Numbered from the stretch's first letter, positions 15,018 through 23,764 are shown. The stretch: 64,000 bases of DNA from Ruminococcaceae bacterium UBA1741 (GCA_002315685.1 DCHX01000029.1:1-64000); one strand, 5' to 3'. Notes: generated from the sequence alone by a model not told the origin. A program made the numbers and translations.

Positions 15018-16061
15018 ATGTCATTTATTTTCAACTTGATTAACACACCATTTGGCATAGTTCTTAAATATATTGCCAATATGTTTAGTGGAAATTTTGC
15101 GGCTGCCGTTTTGGTTTTCACAATAATTGCTAATATTATTATGTTGCCGCTTAGTATTAAAAGTCAGAAATCAACTGTTCAGCAGACAAGAATAAAACCT
15201 AAGCTTGATGAACTCAAAAAGCGTTATGGTGATGATAAACAAAAGATGGCGGAAGCTCAACAAAAGCTTTATCAAGAAGAGGGCGTTTCGATGTCCGGCG
15301 GATGCCTACCGCTGATTATAAGACTTGTTATTATGATTAGTATTTATAATCTTATTTTGTCGCCTATAACCTACTTAAACGGTGTTGACAAGTCTAAGGT
15401 TAATAATGTTAAAGACACAATTTCAAGCGCTATGACTTCTTTGGAAAAGAAGGACGAAAAAAAGTATGAAGAAATCAACAAAGAGCTTTCTATTTCCAAA
15501 AAAGATTCTAACAACGAATTGGTTGTCGTAAGAATTATCAGAAATAATCCTGAGGACCCCACAAAGCTCGTTAAGGAAATTTTAACAAAGAAGCAGTATA
15601 ACAAAATCAAGGACGATTTTAATTATATTGTAAAGAAAGATAAAGAGGCAAAAATAAATTACGATTTATTTGGAATAGATTTGACAAGTAAACCGCATTT
15701 TTCTGCTGATTTTTCTAATTTTGAATTGATTTGGTTAATCCCGATTTGTGCATTCTTATCACAAATATTTACAAGCTTACTCAGTATGCTTATTCAAAAG
15801 AAGAATAATCCCGAGGCTCCGAGTATGGCATTTATGATGCTTACTATGCCGCTTCTTACCTTATTTATCGGTTTCTCGCTTCCGGGCGGTGTTGGTTTCT
15901 ATTGGATTTGCTCATCACTCGTAGGCGGTATTATACAAGCTGCTATTCAGTTCTTGTACGGTCCGCAGAGAATGCTTGCGCACGAGCGTGCGAAAGAGTT
16001 AAACAAGCAAATTGATTTTGAGGCTAAACAACTTCAAAAACACAACAATGCAGAAGAATAA
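15018..16061 (+). CDS. yidC: YidC/Oxa1-family membrane protein insertase
   Basis: Inserts proteins into the cytoplasmic membrane, alone or with Sec. The 347 residues have a hydrophobic start without a lipobox, a helix at about 28-47 leading to LPLSIKSQ, a cytoplasmic coiled hairpin (about 50-90), then GGCLPLIIRLVIM and three later helices. A polar insert of about 100 residues (121-228) separates the second and third core helices. The arginine normally in the first core helix (pattern TIIxRL) is Asn39 here, while a new Arg102 lies in the next helix where Gln is usual. Conserved neighbours rnpA, yidD and jag support the assignment. Confidence 0.95.
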   Translation: MSFIFNLINTPFGIVLKYIANMFSGNFAAAVLVFTIIANIIMLPLSIKSQKSTVQQTRIKPKLDELKKRYGDDKQKMAEAQQKLYQEEGVSMSGGCLPLIIRLVIMISIYNLILSPITYLNGVDKSKVNNVKDTISSAMTSLEKKDEKKYEEINKELSISKKDSNNELVVVRIIRNNPEDPTKLVKEILTKKQYNKIKDDFNYIVKKDKEAKINYDLFGIDLTSKPHFSADFSNFELIWLIPICAFLSQIFTSLLSMLIQKKNNPEAPSMAFMMLTMPLLTLFIGFSLPGGVGFYWICSSLVGGIIQAAIQFLYGPQRMLAHERAKELNKQIDFEAKQLQKHNNAEE

Positions 16062-16075
16062 AGGGAGGATTTCAC

Positions 16076-17035
16076 TTGATTAAGGAAGCAAGAGGCTTTG
16101 GTGAAGATATTACCGAAGCACAGGAAAATGCAAGAAAAAATCTTGGCGTTTCATCGGACGAGGATGTCCAATTTGAAATAATTTCACAAAGCAAAAAGAA
16201 AGTCTTAGGAATTTTCGGCGGTGCTAAGGCAGAGGTTAGAGCTTATGTTGAGCTTCCCGATGCACCTCAAAAGAAGGTTAAGGCTCCTAAAAAGCAAAAC
16301 AAACCGGTTGAAGCTCCTGTAAAAAAAGAAGTAAAGGCCGAGAAAAAAGAAGTTAAGGTTGAAAAGAAAGAAGAAAAGAAACCGCTTGAATGTTCTTTCG
16401 ATAAATCTAAGCTTGTTGATGAAGCTCAAATTCCGGCTGACAGCAAAACCGGTAGGGCTATTGCCTACTTAAAAACAATTCTTTTGAGTATGAATTGCGA
16501 AAATGTAAAGATTATGGCATTCGAAAAAGAGAACGGTGCTGATATTTTGCTTGACGGCGAGGGACTTGGTATTGTTATAGGTCGCCGTGGCGAAACTCTT
16601 GATGCTTTACAGTATTTAGCCGGTCTTGCCGCTAATAATGTCGGCGGTTACTATAAGGTTACACTTAATATCGGTGATTACCGTGAAAAACGCGAGCAGG
16701 CTCTTGTTACATTGGCTGAAAAGGTTGCAAAGCAGGTGCTTTCTACCGGCAAAAGCAGAGCGCTTGAACCTATGAATCCTTATGAGCGCCGTATTATACA
16801 TACCGCAATTCAGGAAATTGACGGTGTTGTTTCTAACTCTGTCGGCGAAGGACAAGGCAGAAGAGTTGTTGTTTATTCCGAAAACGGCGATTCGAAACCG
16901 CCTCGCATTAACGACAGACGCTCACGCGGTCAAAGAGGCAGAAGAAACGACCGTCCGAATAATACTGTTTCTACTGCTCCTTCAAGAGAACCTAAAAAAG
17001 ACAGTGATGTTCCGCTTTACGGAAAAATCAACTAA
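16076..17035 (+). CDS. khpB: RNA-binding protein Jag/KhpB
   Basis: RNA-binding protein of 319 residues linked in other Firmicutes to cell elongation and division control. An N-terminal Jag domain (about 1-52) begins IKEARGFGEDITEAQ; then comes a long Lys/Glu/Val-rich linker (about 62-103), a KH domain with GIVIGRRGETLDALQYL, and an R3H domain with NPYERRIIHTAIQ. The C-terminal tail is Arg/Asn-rich. The start is a TTG at 16076, preceded by GGGAGG, 14 bases after yidC; no ATG fits. In many genomes mnmE follows, but here rpsU does. Confidence 0.93.
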   Translation: MIKEARGFGEDITEAQENARKNLGVSSDEDVQFEIISQSKKKVLGIFGGAKAEVRAYVELPDAPQKKVKAPKKQNKPVEAPVKKEVKAEKKEVKVEKKEEKKPLECSFDKSKLVDEAQIPADSKTGRAIAYLKTILLSMNCENVKIMAFEKENGADILLDGEGLGIVIGRRGETLDALQYLAGLAANNVGGYYKVTLNIGDYREKREQALVTLAEKVAKQVLSTGKSRALEPMNPYERRIIHTAIQEIDGVVSNSVGEGQGRRVVVYSENGDSKPPRINDRRSRGQRGRRNDRPNNTVSTAPSREPKKDSDVPLYGKIN

Positions 17036-17042
17036 TGCTTTT

Positions 17043-17073
17043 CGGTGGTGTTTTTATTGCATCACCGTTTTTT
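17043..17073 (+). terminator. Terminator after jag
   Basis: CGGTGGTG (17043-17050) pairs with CATCACCG (17060-17067, one G-T pair), followed by a T run. Confidence 0.88.
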
Positions 17074-17115
17074 GATATAAATATACAAAAATAATGTAAA
17101 AATACTAAATAATGC

Positions 17116-17145
17116 TTGACATAAAGCAATTATTTAATGTATAAT
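17116..17145 (+). promoter_or_regulatory. Promoter for rpsU
   Basis: TTGACA (17116-17121), 18-base spacer, TATAAT (17140-17145). Confidence 0.85.
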
Positions 17146-17162
17146 CATAGTACAAGTATAAC

Positions 17163-17189
17163 CCCTGCGATTTTGCGGAGGGAGGGAAT
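17163..17189 (+). promoter_or_regulatory. Leader hairpin touching a doubled ribosome site of rpsU
   Basis: CCCTGCG (17163-17169) can pair, with one mismatch, with CGGAGGG (about 17176-17182). This covers the first half of a GGAGGGAGGG tract and leaves the second half free. The doubled site may act as a translational switch; this is inference. Confidence 0.35.
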
Positions 17190-17193
17190 ATAA

Positions 17194-17370
17194 ATGAGTC
17201 AGGTAAAAGTTAAAGAAAACGAATCTCTTGATAATGCTCTTCGTCGTTTTAAGAGACAAACTGCTAAGGACGGAGTTATTCAGGAAGTTCGTAAAAGAGA
17301 GCATTATGAGAAGCCCTCTGTAAAGCGCAAAAAGAAGTCGGAAGCTGCTCGTAAGAGAAAGTTCCGCTAA
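17194..17370 (+). CDS. rpsU: 30S ribosomal protein S21
   Basis: Small-subunit protein of 58 residues near the mRNA exit, absent from lineages that do not use Shine-Dalgarno pairing in the same way. It begins [12 protein letters not shown] and ends in a strongly basic [15 protein letters not shown] tail, typical of bacterial S21. ATG 17194 follows GGAGGGAGGG. It is monocistronic, with its own promoter and a perfect terminator, unlike the frequent rpsU-yqeY or rpsU-dnaG arrangements. Confidence 0.96.
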   Translation: MSQVKVKENESLDNALRRFKRQTAKDGVIQEVRKREHYEKPSVKRKKKSEAARKRKFR

Positions 17371-17382
17371 TTTAGCATTATT

Positions 17383-17408
17383 AAAAAGGCGGTATATACC
17401 GCCTTTTT
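17383..17408 (+). terminator. Terminator after rpsU
   Basis: Perfect palindrome: AAAAAGGCGGTA and TACCGCCTTTTT arms around a two-base centre, with the T run built into the 3' arm. Confidence 0.93.
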
Positions 17409-17428
17409 ATTATTTTTTGGAGTGTTTT

Positions 17429-17929
17429 ATGTTACTGAAACCTAATTTGAAGCTTGATAAAATAACCGATATAACCTATGAAATGTTAAAACGCCGTAAT
17501 ATCACATCTTTGCTTTTGGATGTTGATAATACCCTCTCTACACATCACGGGATGGTGCTTTGTGCCGGGCTTGAGGAATGGCTTAAATATATGAAGGATA
17601 ACGGTATTAACCTGCTTATCCTTTCAAACTCAAAAAAGAAAAGGGTAGAGCCGTTCGCTGAAAAAATCGGACTTCCCTTTATTTCGCTCGGGCTTAAACC
17701 GCTTTTTACCGGTTTTGCAAGAGGCAGGAAAAGACTGAATGTCGGTCGTAAAAATTTAGCTATTGTAGGCGACCAAATTTTTACCGATACATTAGGCGGT
17801 AATTTCTACGGAATAAACACAATACTTTTAACCCCGATAAAGCCCGAAAGCAGTTTGAGGTTCAAAATTAAAAGAAGGCTTGAAAAGGCGGTATATAAAA
17901 TTTATAAAATCGAAGATATGAAGGAGTAA
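17429..17929 (+). CDS. YqeG-family HAD phosphatase
   Basis: A 166-residue HAD-superfamily phosphatase of the IIIA type. Motif I is LLDVDNTLS with the nucleophilic first aspartate, motif II is LILSNSKK, and motif IV is IVGDQIFTD. Homologues are related to phosphatidylglycerophosphate phosphatase of plants and fungi; in Bacillus, YqeG lies beside the YqeH GTPase, which is absent here. ATG 17429 was chosen because TTGGAG precedes it; an upstream TTG at 17417 is possible. Only four bases separate it from the endonuclease IV-like gene, so both are probably translated together. Confidence 0.88.
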   Translation: MLLKPNLKLDKITDITYEMLKRRNITSLLLDVDNTLSTHHGMVLCAGLEEWLKYMKDNGINLLILSNSKKKRVEPFAEKIGLPFISLGLKPLFTGFARGRKRLNVGRKNLAIVGDQIFTDTLGGNFYGINTILLTPIKPESSLRFKIKRRLEKAVYKIYKIEDMKE

Positions 17930-17933
17930 GCTT

Positions 17934-18788
17934 ATGTCTTGTAAATTCGGTCCTGCCGGAAACTCAAATTCTTTTTTCGATATGGGATATAAAAATAGTT
18001 TGCAAGTACCCGAATATATCACAAAGATGGGACTTGATGTATTTGAGTATTCTTGCGGACGAGGTGTAAACATAGGTCTTGAAAAGGCAAGCGAGCTTGG
18101 AAAACTTGCGAAAGAAAAGGGTATTCTCTTATCTTTACACGCACCTTATTATATTTCTATGTCATCAGTCGAGGAAGAAAAAAGACTTAATTCGATAAAT
18201 TACATTTTGGCAAGTGCGAGAGCGGTAAACGCTATGGGCGGTAACAGAATTGTTGTTCATACCGGCTCTTGCGGAAAAATAAGCCGTGAAGAAGCACTTT
18301 ATTTGGCAAAGGATACAATGAAATCAGCCCTTTTGGCTCTTGATAGCGAGAATTTAGGCCATATTCATATTTGCCCAGAAACTATGGGAAAGGTTAATCA
18401 GCTTGGTACACTTGACGAGGTAATTGAGCTTTGTACTCTTGATGAACGGCTTATTCCCTGTATTGATTTCGGACACTTGAATGCCCGTGATTTAGGCTTC
18501 TTCAAGGTGTTTGAGGATTATGAAAGTGTGTATAATAATATCGAAAACCGTTTAGGCGAAGATAGACTTAAAAATTTCCATTCGCATTTTTCAAAGATAG
18601 AATACACAACGGGCGGGGAAAAAAGGCATTTGACCTTTGAGGATACTCTTTACGGTCCTGATTTTGAGCCTGTTATGGAGCTTTCATATAAAAAGAATTG
18701 CAGTAATATATTTATTTGTGAGTCTGACGGAACACAAGCCGAGGACGCAAAACAAATGAAAGACTGTTATATGTCTATTAAGGATTGA
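17934..18788 (+). CDS. Endonuclease IV-like TIM-barrel protein (AP endonuclease family 2)
   Basis: The 284-residue product resembles Nfo, which cuts DNA at abasic sites with a three-zinc centre. Ligand-like residues appear in order: His in SLHAPYY, His in VVHTG, Glu in ICPETMG, Asp and His in CIDFGHLNARD, His in FHSHFSK, a later His in EKRHLTF, and Glu in FICESDG. The Nfo aspartate two residues before the last histidine is not obvious (EKRH in place of DRH), so zinc occupancy or activity may differ. It follows yqeG by four bases. A sugar isomerase-like role within the same barrel superfamily cannot be excluded. Confidence 0.8.
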   Translation: MSCKFGPAGNSNSFFDMGYKNSLQVPEYITKMGLDVFEYSCGRGVNIGLEKASELGKLAKEKGILLSLHAPYYISMSSVEEEKRLNSINYILASARAVNAMGGNRIVVHTGSCGKISREEALYLAKDTMKSALLALDSENLGHIHICPETMGKVNQLGTLDEVIELCTLDERLIPCIDFGHLNARDLGFFKVFEDYESVYNNIENRLGEDRLKNFHSHFSKIEYTTGGEKRHLTFEDTLYGPDFEPVMELSYKKNCSNIFICESDGTQAEDAKQMKDCYMSIKD

Positions 18789-18813
18789 ATTAGTTAAAAT
18801 TTGGGTGTATAAT
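18785..18813 (+). promoter_or_regulatory. Promoter for the potassium-uptake genes
   Basis: TTGAAT (18785-18790, overlapping the stop of the upstream gene), 17-base spacer, TATAAT (18808-18813). Confidence 0.75.
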
Positions 18814-18845
18814 CTTTTTACCTAACATTTTAAGGAGAAGGTTTA

Positions 18846-20210
18846 ATGAAAATAATTATCGCAGGTTGCGGAAAAGTCGGAGATATTCTTATTAAAGACC
18901 TCACGGCTGAGGGACATAATGTTGTTGTTATTGATAAAGACTCTAATGTTTTGCAGTCAATAACCAATATTTATGATGTGATGTGCGTTTGCGGAAGTGC
19001 TGCCGACTACGATACACTTATTGAGGCGGATATAAAAACAGCACAGATTTTTGTGGCTGTTACCGGCTCTGATGAACTTAATATGCTTGCCTGCTTTATT
19101 GCAAAAAAGCTTGGTATTGAGCATACTATTGCCCGAATAAGAAACCCCGAATACAATGACAACGGCGAGGGCTATAACTTTATTAAGCAACAGCTTAATT
19201 TATCACTTGCAATAAATCCCGAAAGATTAGCGGCCCACGAAATATATAATATCTTAAAGCTTCCGAGTGCTCTTAATATAGAAACATTTTCAAACGGAAA
19301 GTTTGAGGTTATCGAAATTAAATTAAAGCCGGATTCTTTGCTTGACGGCACATCTCTTTCGGAGCTTCGAAAGAAATTACCCGAAAAATTTCTTATTTGT
19401 GTCGTAAAAAGAGGGGAAGAAACTTATATCCCCGACGGTAATTTTGTGCTTAAAGCAGGGGATATTATAGCATTTACCGCAGAACCGTCCCAGGTTCAAA
19501 GACTTCTTAAAAAGATTTCAAAGCTTCAAAAACAAGCAAGAAATGTTATGATAATGGGTGCAAGTAAAACTGCATATTATTTGGCGAAAACCCTTATTGC
19601 AAGTGGAAATTCCGTTAAGATTATAGAAAGAAATAAGGAAAGATGTCTTGAAGTAAGCAAGGCGTTGCCGAATGCTACGGTTATTTTCGGCGATGGCTCC
19701 GAAAGAGAATTATTACTTGAAGAAGGCATTACTTCGGTTGATGCGTTTGTTTCGCTTACCGGTATGGATGAGGAAAATATACTTGTGTCAATGTTTGCTT
19801 CCTCCCAAAATGTTCCTAAGGTTATATCAAAGGTCAACCGTTCGGGACTTGCCTCTATGACCGAAAAGTTAGACCTTGATACGATTATTACCCCAAAAAA
19901 GATTATTTCCGATGTTATTGTAAGATATGCCCGTGCGCTTCAAAACTCGGCGGGAAGTAAAATGGAAACCCTTTATAAGATAATGGGCGGAAAAGCTGAG
20001 GCACTTGAATTTATCGTTGAAGATACCTTCAAGAGTGTTAATATACCACTTAAAGACTTAAAACTCAAACCGAATATTATTATTTCGGGAATTTTAAGAG
20101 GCAGAAAATCAATTATCCCGTCGGGCGACGATGTTATATTGCCTAATGATAGGGTAATTGTAATTGCGACCGGTCAGCATATTGACGACCTTTCGGATAT
20201 TATTAAGTAA
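18846..20210 (+). CDS. trkA: Trk potassium transporter regulatory subunit TrkA
   Basis: Peripheral gating subunit of 454 residues that binds NAD(H) or nucleotides and controls the TrkH channel. It has the full double RCK layout: a first Rossmann unit starting IIIAGCGKVGDILIK, its TrkA-C domain (IEIKLKPDSLLDG), a second Rossmann unit starting VMIMGASKTAYYLAK, and a second TrkA-C domain at the end. It heads a four-gene unit, 17 bases ahead of trkH. The AAGGAGAAGG site precedes ATG 18846. Confidence 0.94.
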   Translation: MKIIIAGCGKVGDILIKDLTAEGHNVVVIDKDSNVLQSITNIYDVMCVCGSAADYDTLIEADIKTAQIFVAVTGSDELNMLACFIAKKLGIEHTIARIRNPEYNDNGEGYNFIKQQLNLSLAINPERLAAHEIYNILKLPSALNIETFSNGKFEVIEIKLKPDSLLDGTSLSELRKKLPEKFLICVVKRGEETYIPDGNFVLKAGDIIAFTAEPSQVQRLLKKISKLQKQARNVMIMGASKTAYYLAKTLIASGNSVKIIERNKERCLEVSKALPNATVIFGDGSERELLLEEGITSVDAFVSLTGMDEENILVSMFASSQNVPKVISKVNRSGLASMTEKLDLDTIITPKKIISDVIVRYARALQNSAGSKMETLYKIMGGKAEALEFIVEDTFKSVNIPLKDLKLKPNIIISGILRGRKSIIPSGDDVILPNDRVIVIATGQHIDDLSDIIK

Positions 20211-20227
20211 GGCGAGAGTTTTATTAA

Positions 20228-21676
20228 ATGAATACAAAAATGGTTTTTTATATAACGGGAAAGATTATCAGTACAGTGGCAATTCTTATGCTTTTACCGA
20301 TAACCGTTTCGTTTATATACTCTGAAACAACATCGCTTTTGTGCTTTTCGGCGGTGGCAATATCGGCTTTTATATTAGGCGGTGTTTTGTCGCTTGTTTG
20401 TAAAAGCGGTAATACAAATATTTATGCCCGTGAAGGCTTTATTATTGTTGTAATGGCTTGGCTTTCGGTATCGGTTATCGGTGCTTTGCCGTTTGTAGTA
20501 AGCCGTGAAATCCCTTCGTTTGTTGATGCTTTCTTTGAAACGGTAAGCGGTTTTACCACTACGGGTGCATCAATTCTTGACAATGTAGAGCTTTTGAGCA
20601 AAAGTATGCTGTTTTGGCGTAGCTTTACCCACTTTATCGGCGGTATGGGCGTACTTGTTTTCGTAATGGCGATTATTCCGAGCGTTTCGGATAGGTCTAT
20701 TCACATTTTGCGTGCCGAGATGCCGGGACCTACCGTTGATAAAATTGTGCCCCGTGCGAAGGACACCGCTAAAATACTTTACCTTATTTATATCGGTATG
20801 ACACTTGCCCAAATTGCTTTGCTGTATTTCGGCGGAATGCCTTTGTTTGACAGCATTGTTCATTCGTTCGGCACTGCGGGTACGGGCGGATTCGGAATAA
20901 AATCCACAAGTGTTGCCGGTTATTCCACCTATTCAAAATGGGTTATCGGAATATTTATGGTTCTTTTCGGAATAAATTTTAACCTGTTTTATCTTTTGCT
21001 TATCAAGCGTTCAAAATCGGCATTTAAGAGCACTGAGCTTTGGACATATTTAGGTATCGTTACTATATCCGTAATTGCGATTTGCGCTAATATATATTCG
21101 GTTTACGGCAACCTTTCTGCTACATTGACAGATTCGTTTTTCCAAGTATCTTCAATTATTTCCACAACTGGTTATTCTACAACCGACTTTAATACTTGGC
21201 CTACATTATCTAAAACGATTTTGCTTATACTAATGGTAATCGGCGCTTGCGGAGGCTCTACTGCCGGCGGTATAAAGGTTTCAAGAATTGTGCTGTCCTT
21301 TAAGATTTTGGCAAGAAAGATAAAAACGCTTTCTCATCCCCGTGCTGTTTCTACCGTTAAAATTGACGGAAAAAATGTAGATGAGGATACTATTTCAAGC
21401 GTTTGCATTTATACTATGATTTATGCTATTTGTGTAATAGCGATTTTCCTTTTGCTATCTTTCGAAAAAACCGATATTGAAACTAATTTAAGCGCAACAC
21501 TTGCTTGTTTTAATAATATCGGTCCCGGTCTCGGACAAGTAGGACCGCTTAGCAGTTATTCGGGATATTCGGCATTTTCAAAAATCGTATTATCCTTTGC
21601 GATGCTTATGGGACGGCTTGAAATATTCCCGATAATAGTATTTTTCGCTCCCCGTTCTTGGAAAAAAGGTAGGTAA
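20228..21676 (+). CDS. trkH: Trk potassium transporter membrane subunit TrkH
   Basis: Membrane channel-like subunit of 482 residues with four repeated membrane-pore-membrane units. Each pore loop keeps its selectivity glycine: TTTGAS, GTGGFG, STTGYST and NNIGPGLG. The larger size and two extra N-terminal helices fit TrkH rather than KtrB. It lies between trkA and a second, shorter TrkH-family gene, so its partner is presumably the double-RCK TrkA upstream. The LCLGPG-type ends and absence of frameshifts suggest an active protein. Confidence 0.93.
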   Translation: MNTKMVFYITGKIISTVAILMLLPITVSFIYSETTSLLCFSAVAISAFILGGVLSLVCKSGNTNIYAREGFIIVVMAWLSVSVIGALPFVVSREIPSFVDAFFETVSGFTTTGASILDNVELLSKSMLFWRSFTHFIGGMGVLVFVMAIIPSVSDRSIHILRAEMPGPTVDKIVPRAKDTAKILYLIYIGMTLAQIALLYFGGMPLFDSIVHSFGTAGTGGFGIKSTSVAGYSTYSKWVIGIFMVLFGINFNLFYLLLIKRSKSAFKSTELWTYLGIVTISVIAICANIYSVYGNLSATLTDSFFQVSSIISTTGYSTTDFNTWPTLSKTILLILMVIGACGGSTAGGIKVSRIVLSFKILARKIKTLSHPRAVSTVKIDGKNVDEDTISSVCIYTMIYAICVIAIFLLLSFEKTDIETNLSATLACFNNIGPGLGQVGPLSSYSGYSAFSKIVLSFAMLMGRLEIFPIIVFFAPRSWKKGR

Positions 21677-21685
21677 TAGTAAAAA

Positions 21686-23002
21686 ATGAAAAACCGTAAG
21701 TTTTTTTCTTCCGAGAGAACTGTTATTTTCGGATTTTCGGCTTTAATACTTTTAGGCGCAATGCTTTTAATGCTGCCGATTTCTTCAAACGGAGGTATGG
21801 GCTTTATTGATGCGCTTTTTACCGCTACATCATCCTCCTGCGTTACAGGACTTGTTGTAAAAGACACGGCAACATACTTTACCGTTTTCGGTAAGATAGT
21901 TATAATGCTTATGATACAAATCGGAGGAATGGGTGTTGTAACTATGGCTGTTCTTGCTGCCATTATTTCGGGCAGAAGAATAGGTCTTAACCAAAGAAGT
22001 ATAATGCAAAATTCTATTTCCGCACCTAAAATCGGCGGAATTATTAAGCTTACGGGCTTTATCGTTAAGGTTTCTCTGTCTATTGAATTTTTAGGTGCCG
22101 CCGCTCTTTGTTTTCCGTTTTGTAAGAGCTTCGGAATAAAGGGCGTTTGGTATGCGGTGTTCCATTCGGTTTCGGCGTTTTGTAACGCGGGATTTGATAT
22201 AATAGACAAAAAACAACCCTTTTCATCGTTTTGTGAATACTCAACCGAGCCTGTTATCAATGTAACATTTATGCTTTTGATAATTATCGGCGGTATCGGC
22301 TTTATGACTTGGGACGATATAAAAAACCATAAGTTTAGGTTAAGAAGATATTCTTTGCAAAGTAAGGTTGTATTAACCGTAACCGCTATACTTGTGTTTT
22401 TACCGGCGATTTTTTTCTTTTTGTTTGAGTTCGCCGATTTGCCGACTGTCAAAAGAATATGGGTATCGCTTTTTCAGTCGGTAACTTTAAGAACGGCGGG
22501 ATTTAATACCGTCTCTTTTGATAAACTCAGTGATAGCGGAAAGCTTATTATGATAGCGATTATGTTGGTAGGCGGTGCGCCCGGCTCTACTGCGGGAGGT
22601 ATGAAGGTTACTACCGTTGCGGTTATGTTTTTCTCGGTAATGTCGGTATTCAAACGAAAAAACTCTGCCGAAGCCTTCGGCAGAAGAATACCCGATTCGG
22701 TTATTAAAAACGCCGCCGCAATATTCTTCCTTTATCTTACGCTTTTTGTTACGGGTGCCGTAGTTATAAGTATGGTGGAATCGTTACCGCTTATAGATTG
22801 TCTTTTTGAAACATCTTCGGCAATAGCAACCGTAGGACTCACGGTCGGCATTACATCTTCACTTTCGGCAATTTCAAAAATAATACTTATCGCCCTTATG
22901 TTTTTAGGCCGTGTCGGCGGTCTTACAATAGTCTTTGCGACTGTTTCGGGCGGCGATGTTGATACTAAAAAATTACCGCAGGAAAAAATTACGGTAGGAT
23001 AG
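21686..23002 (+). CDS. KtrB-like potassium transporter subunit
   Basis: Second TrkH-superfamily subunit, 438 residues, without the extra N-terminal helices of TrkH and so KtrB-like. Pore-loop glycines are kept: SSSCVTGLV, FCNAGFD, RTAGFNTV and ATVGLTVG. It starts nine bases after trkH and ends nine bases before a single-RCK gene, which makes a KtrA/KtrB pair directly following TrkA/TrkH. Ktr systems usually need sodium and respond to ATP/ADP or cyclic di-AMP (family knowledge). Confidence 0.9.
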   Translation: MKNRKFFSSERTVIFGFSALILLGAMLLMLPISSNGGMGFIDALFTATSSSCVTGLVVKDTATYFTVFGKIVIMLMIQIGGMGVVTMAVLAAIISGRRIGLNQRSIMQNSISAPKIGGIIKLTGFIVKVSLSIEFLGAAALCFPFCKSFGIKGVWYAVFHSVSAFCNAGFDIIDKKQPFSSFCEYSTEPVINVTFMLLIIIGGIGFMTWDDIKNHKFRLRRYSLQSKVVLTVTAILVFLPAIFFFLFEFADLPTVKRIWVSLFQSVTLRTAGFNTVSFDKLSDSGKLIMIAIMLVGGAPGSTAGGMKVTTVAVMFFSVMSVFKRKNSAEAFGRRIPDSVIKNAAAIFFLYLTLFVTGAVVISMVESLPLIDCLFETSSAIATVGLTVGITSSLSAISKIILIALMFLGRVGGLTIVFATVSGGDVDTKKLPQEKITVG

Positions 23003-23011
23003 GAGAAAGCT

Positions 23012-23659
23012 ATGAAAAGTATTTTGGTAATCGGTCTTGGAAGATTCGGCTACAATATAGCAAAAAAATTAAGCGAAATGAAGCACGAGGTTATGGCGAT
23101 AGACCGCCACGAAGACCTTGTAAACGAAGTTTTGGATTTTGTTACTAACGCTCAAATAGGGGACAGCACAGATATTGATTATCTTCAAACATTAGGTGTA
23201 GAAAGCTTTGATTTGTGTATAGTTGCGATTAGGAATAACTTTCAAACCTCGCTCGAAACAACCTCGCTTTTGAAAGAACTCGGCGCTAAAAAGGTTGTTT
23301 CCTGCGCTACTAATGATATACACGAAAAGTTTTTGTTGAGAAACGGTGCCGATGCCGTAGTTTATCCCGAAAAGCAACTTGCTACTTGGACGGCTGTCCG
23401 TTTTACCGCCGATAATGTTTTCGATTATATTAAGCTTGATGATGAGTTTTCGATTTTTGAGGTAAGTACCCCTGAAAATTGGGTGGGTAAAACAATCGGT
23501 CAGTTGGCTATCCGACCTAAATACGGTATAAATGTTTTGGCTGTTAAATCGGGCGATAAGTTTGATGTTAAGGTTATGCCGGATACCCTTTTGACAAAAG
23601 AAGAGCATTTGCTTGTATTAGGTAGCATAAAAAATGTCAAAAAGTGCTTTGATATTTAA
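23012..23659 (+). CDS. KtrA-like potassium channel regulatory subunit
   Basis: Single-RCK gating protein of 215 residues: one Rossmann unit beginning ILVIGLGRFGYNIAKKL with an acidic residue ending strand 2 (MAIDRH), and one TrkA-C domain near the C terminus (VGKTIGQLAIRPKYGINV). The size and single unit distinguish it from the 454-residue TrkA in the same operon and match KtrA/KtrC. TrkA-C domains of this kind bind cyclic di-AMP in several Firmicutes; that is family knowledge, not seen here. Confidence 0.9.
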   Translation: MKSILVIGLGRFGYNIAKKLSEMKHEVMAIDRHEDLVNEVLDFVTNAQIGDSTDIDYLQTLGVESFDLCIVAIRNNFQTSLETTSLLKELGAKKVVSCATNDIHEKFLLRNGADAVVYPEKQLATWTAVRFTADNVFDYIKLDDEFSIFEVSTPENWVGKTIGQLAIRPKYGINVLAVKSGDKFDVKVMPDTLLTKEEHLLVLGSIKNVKKCFDI

Positions 23660-23690
23660 CCGACCGCTGTTTTTTCGACTTATATTTTTC

Positions 23691-23719
23691 TTGACAAAAT
23701 ACTGTATATAAAGTATAAT
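23691..23719 (+). promoter_or_regulatory. Promoter for efp
   Basis: TTGACA (23691-23696), 17-base spacer, TATAAT (23714-23719), 46 bases before the efp start. Confidence 0.85.
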
Positions 23720-23764
23720 TTTTAAGATAAATTATTATTTTTATTATTTTTGGAGGAATTATAA

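Noticed and set aside
21556..22452. Long minus-strand frame of about 298 codons opposite the KtrB-like gene
   Set aside because: Low-complexity Ile/Pro-rich translation, no ribosome site, and it lies fully across conserved potassium-transporter genes.
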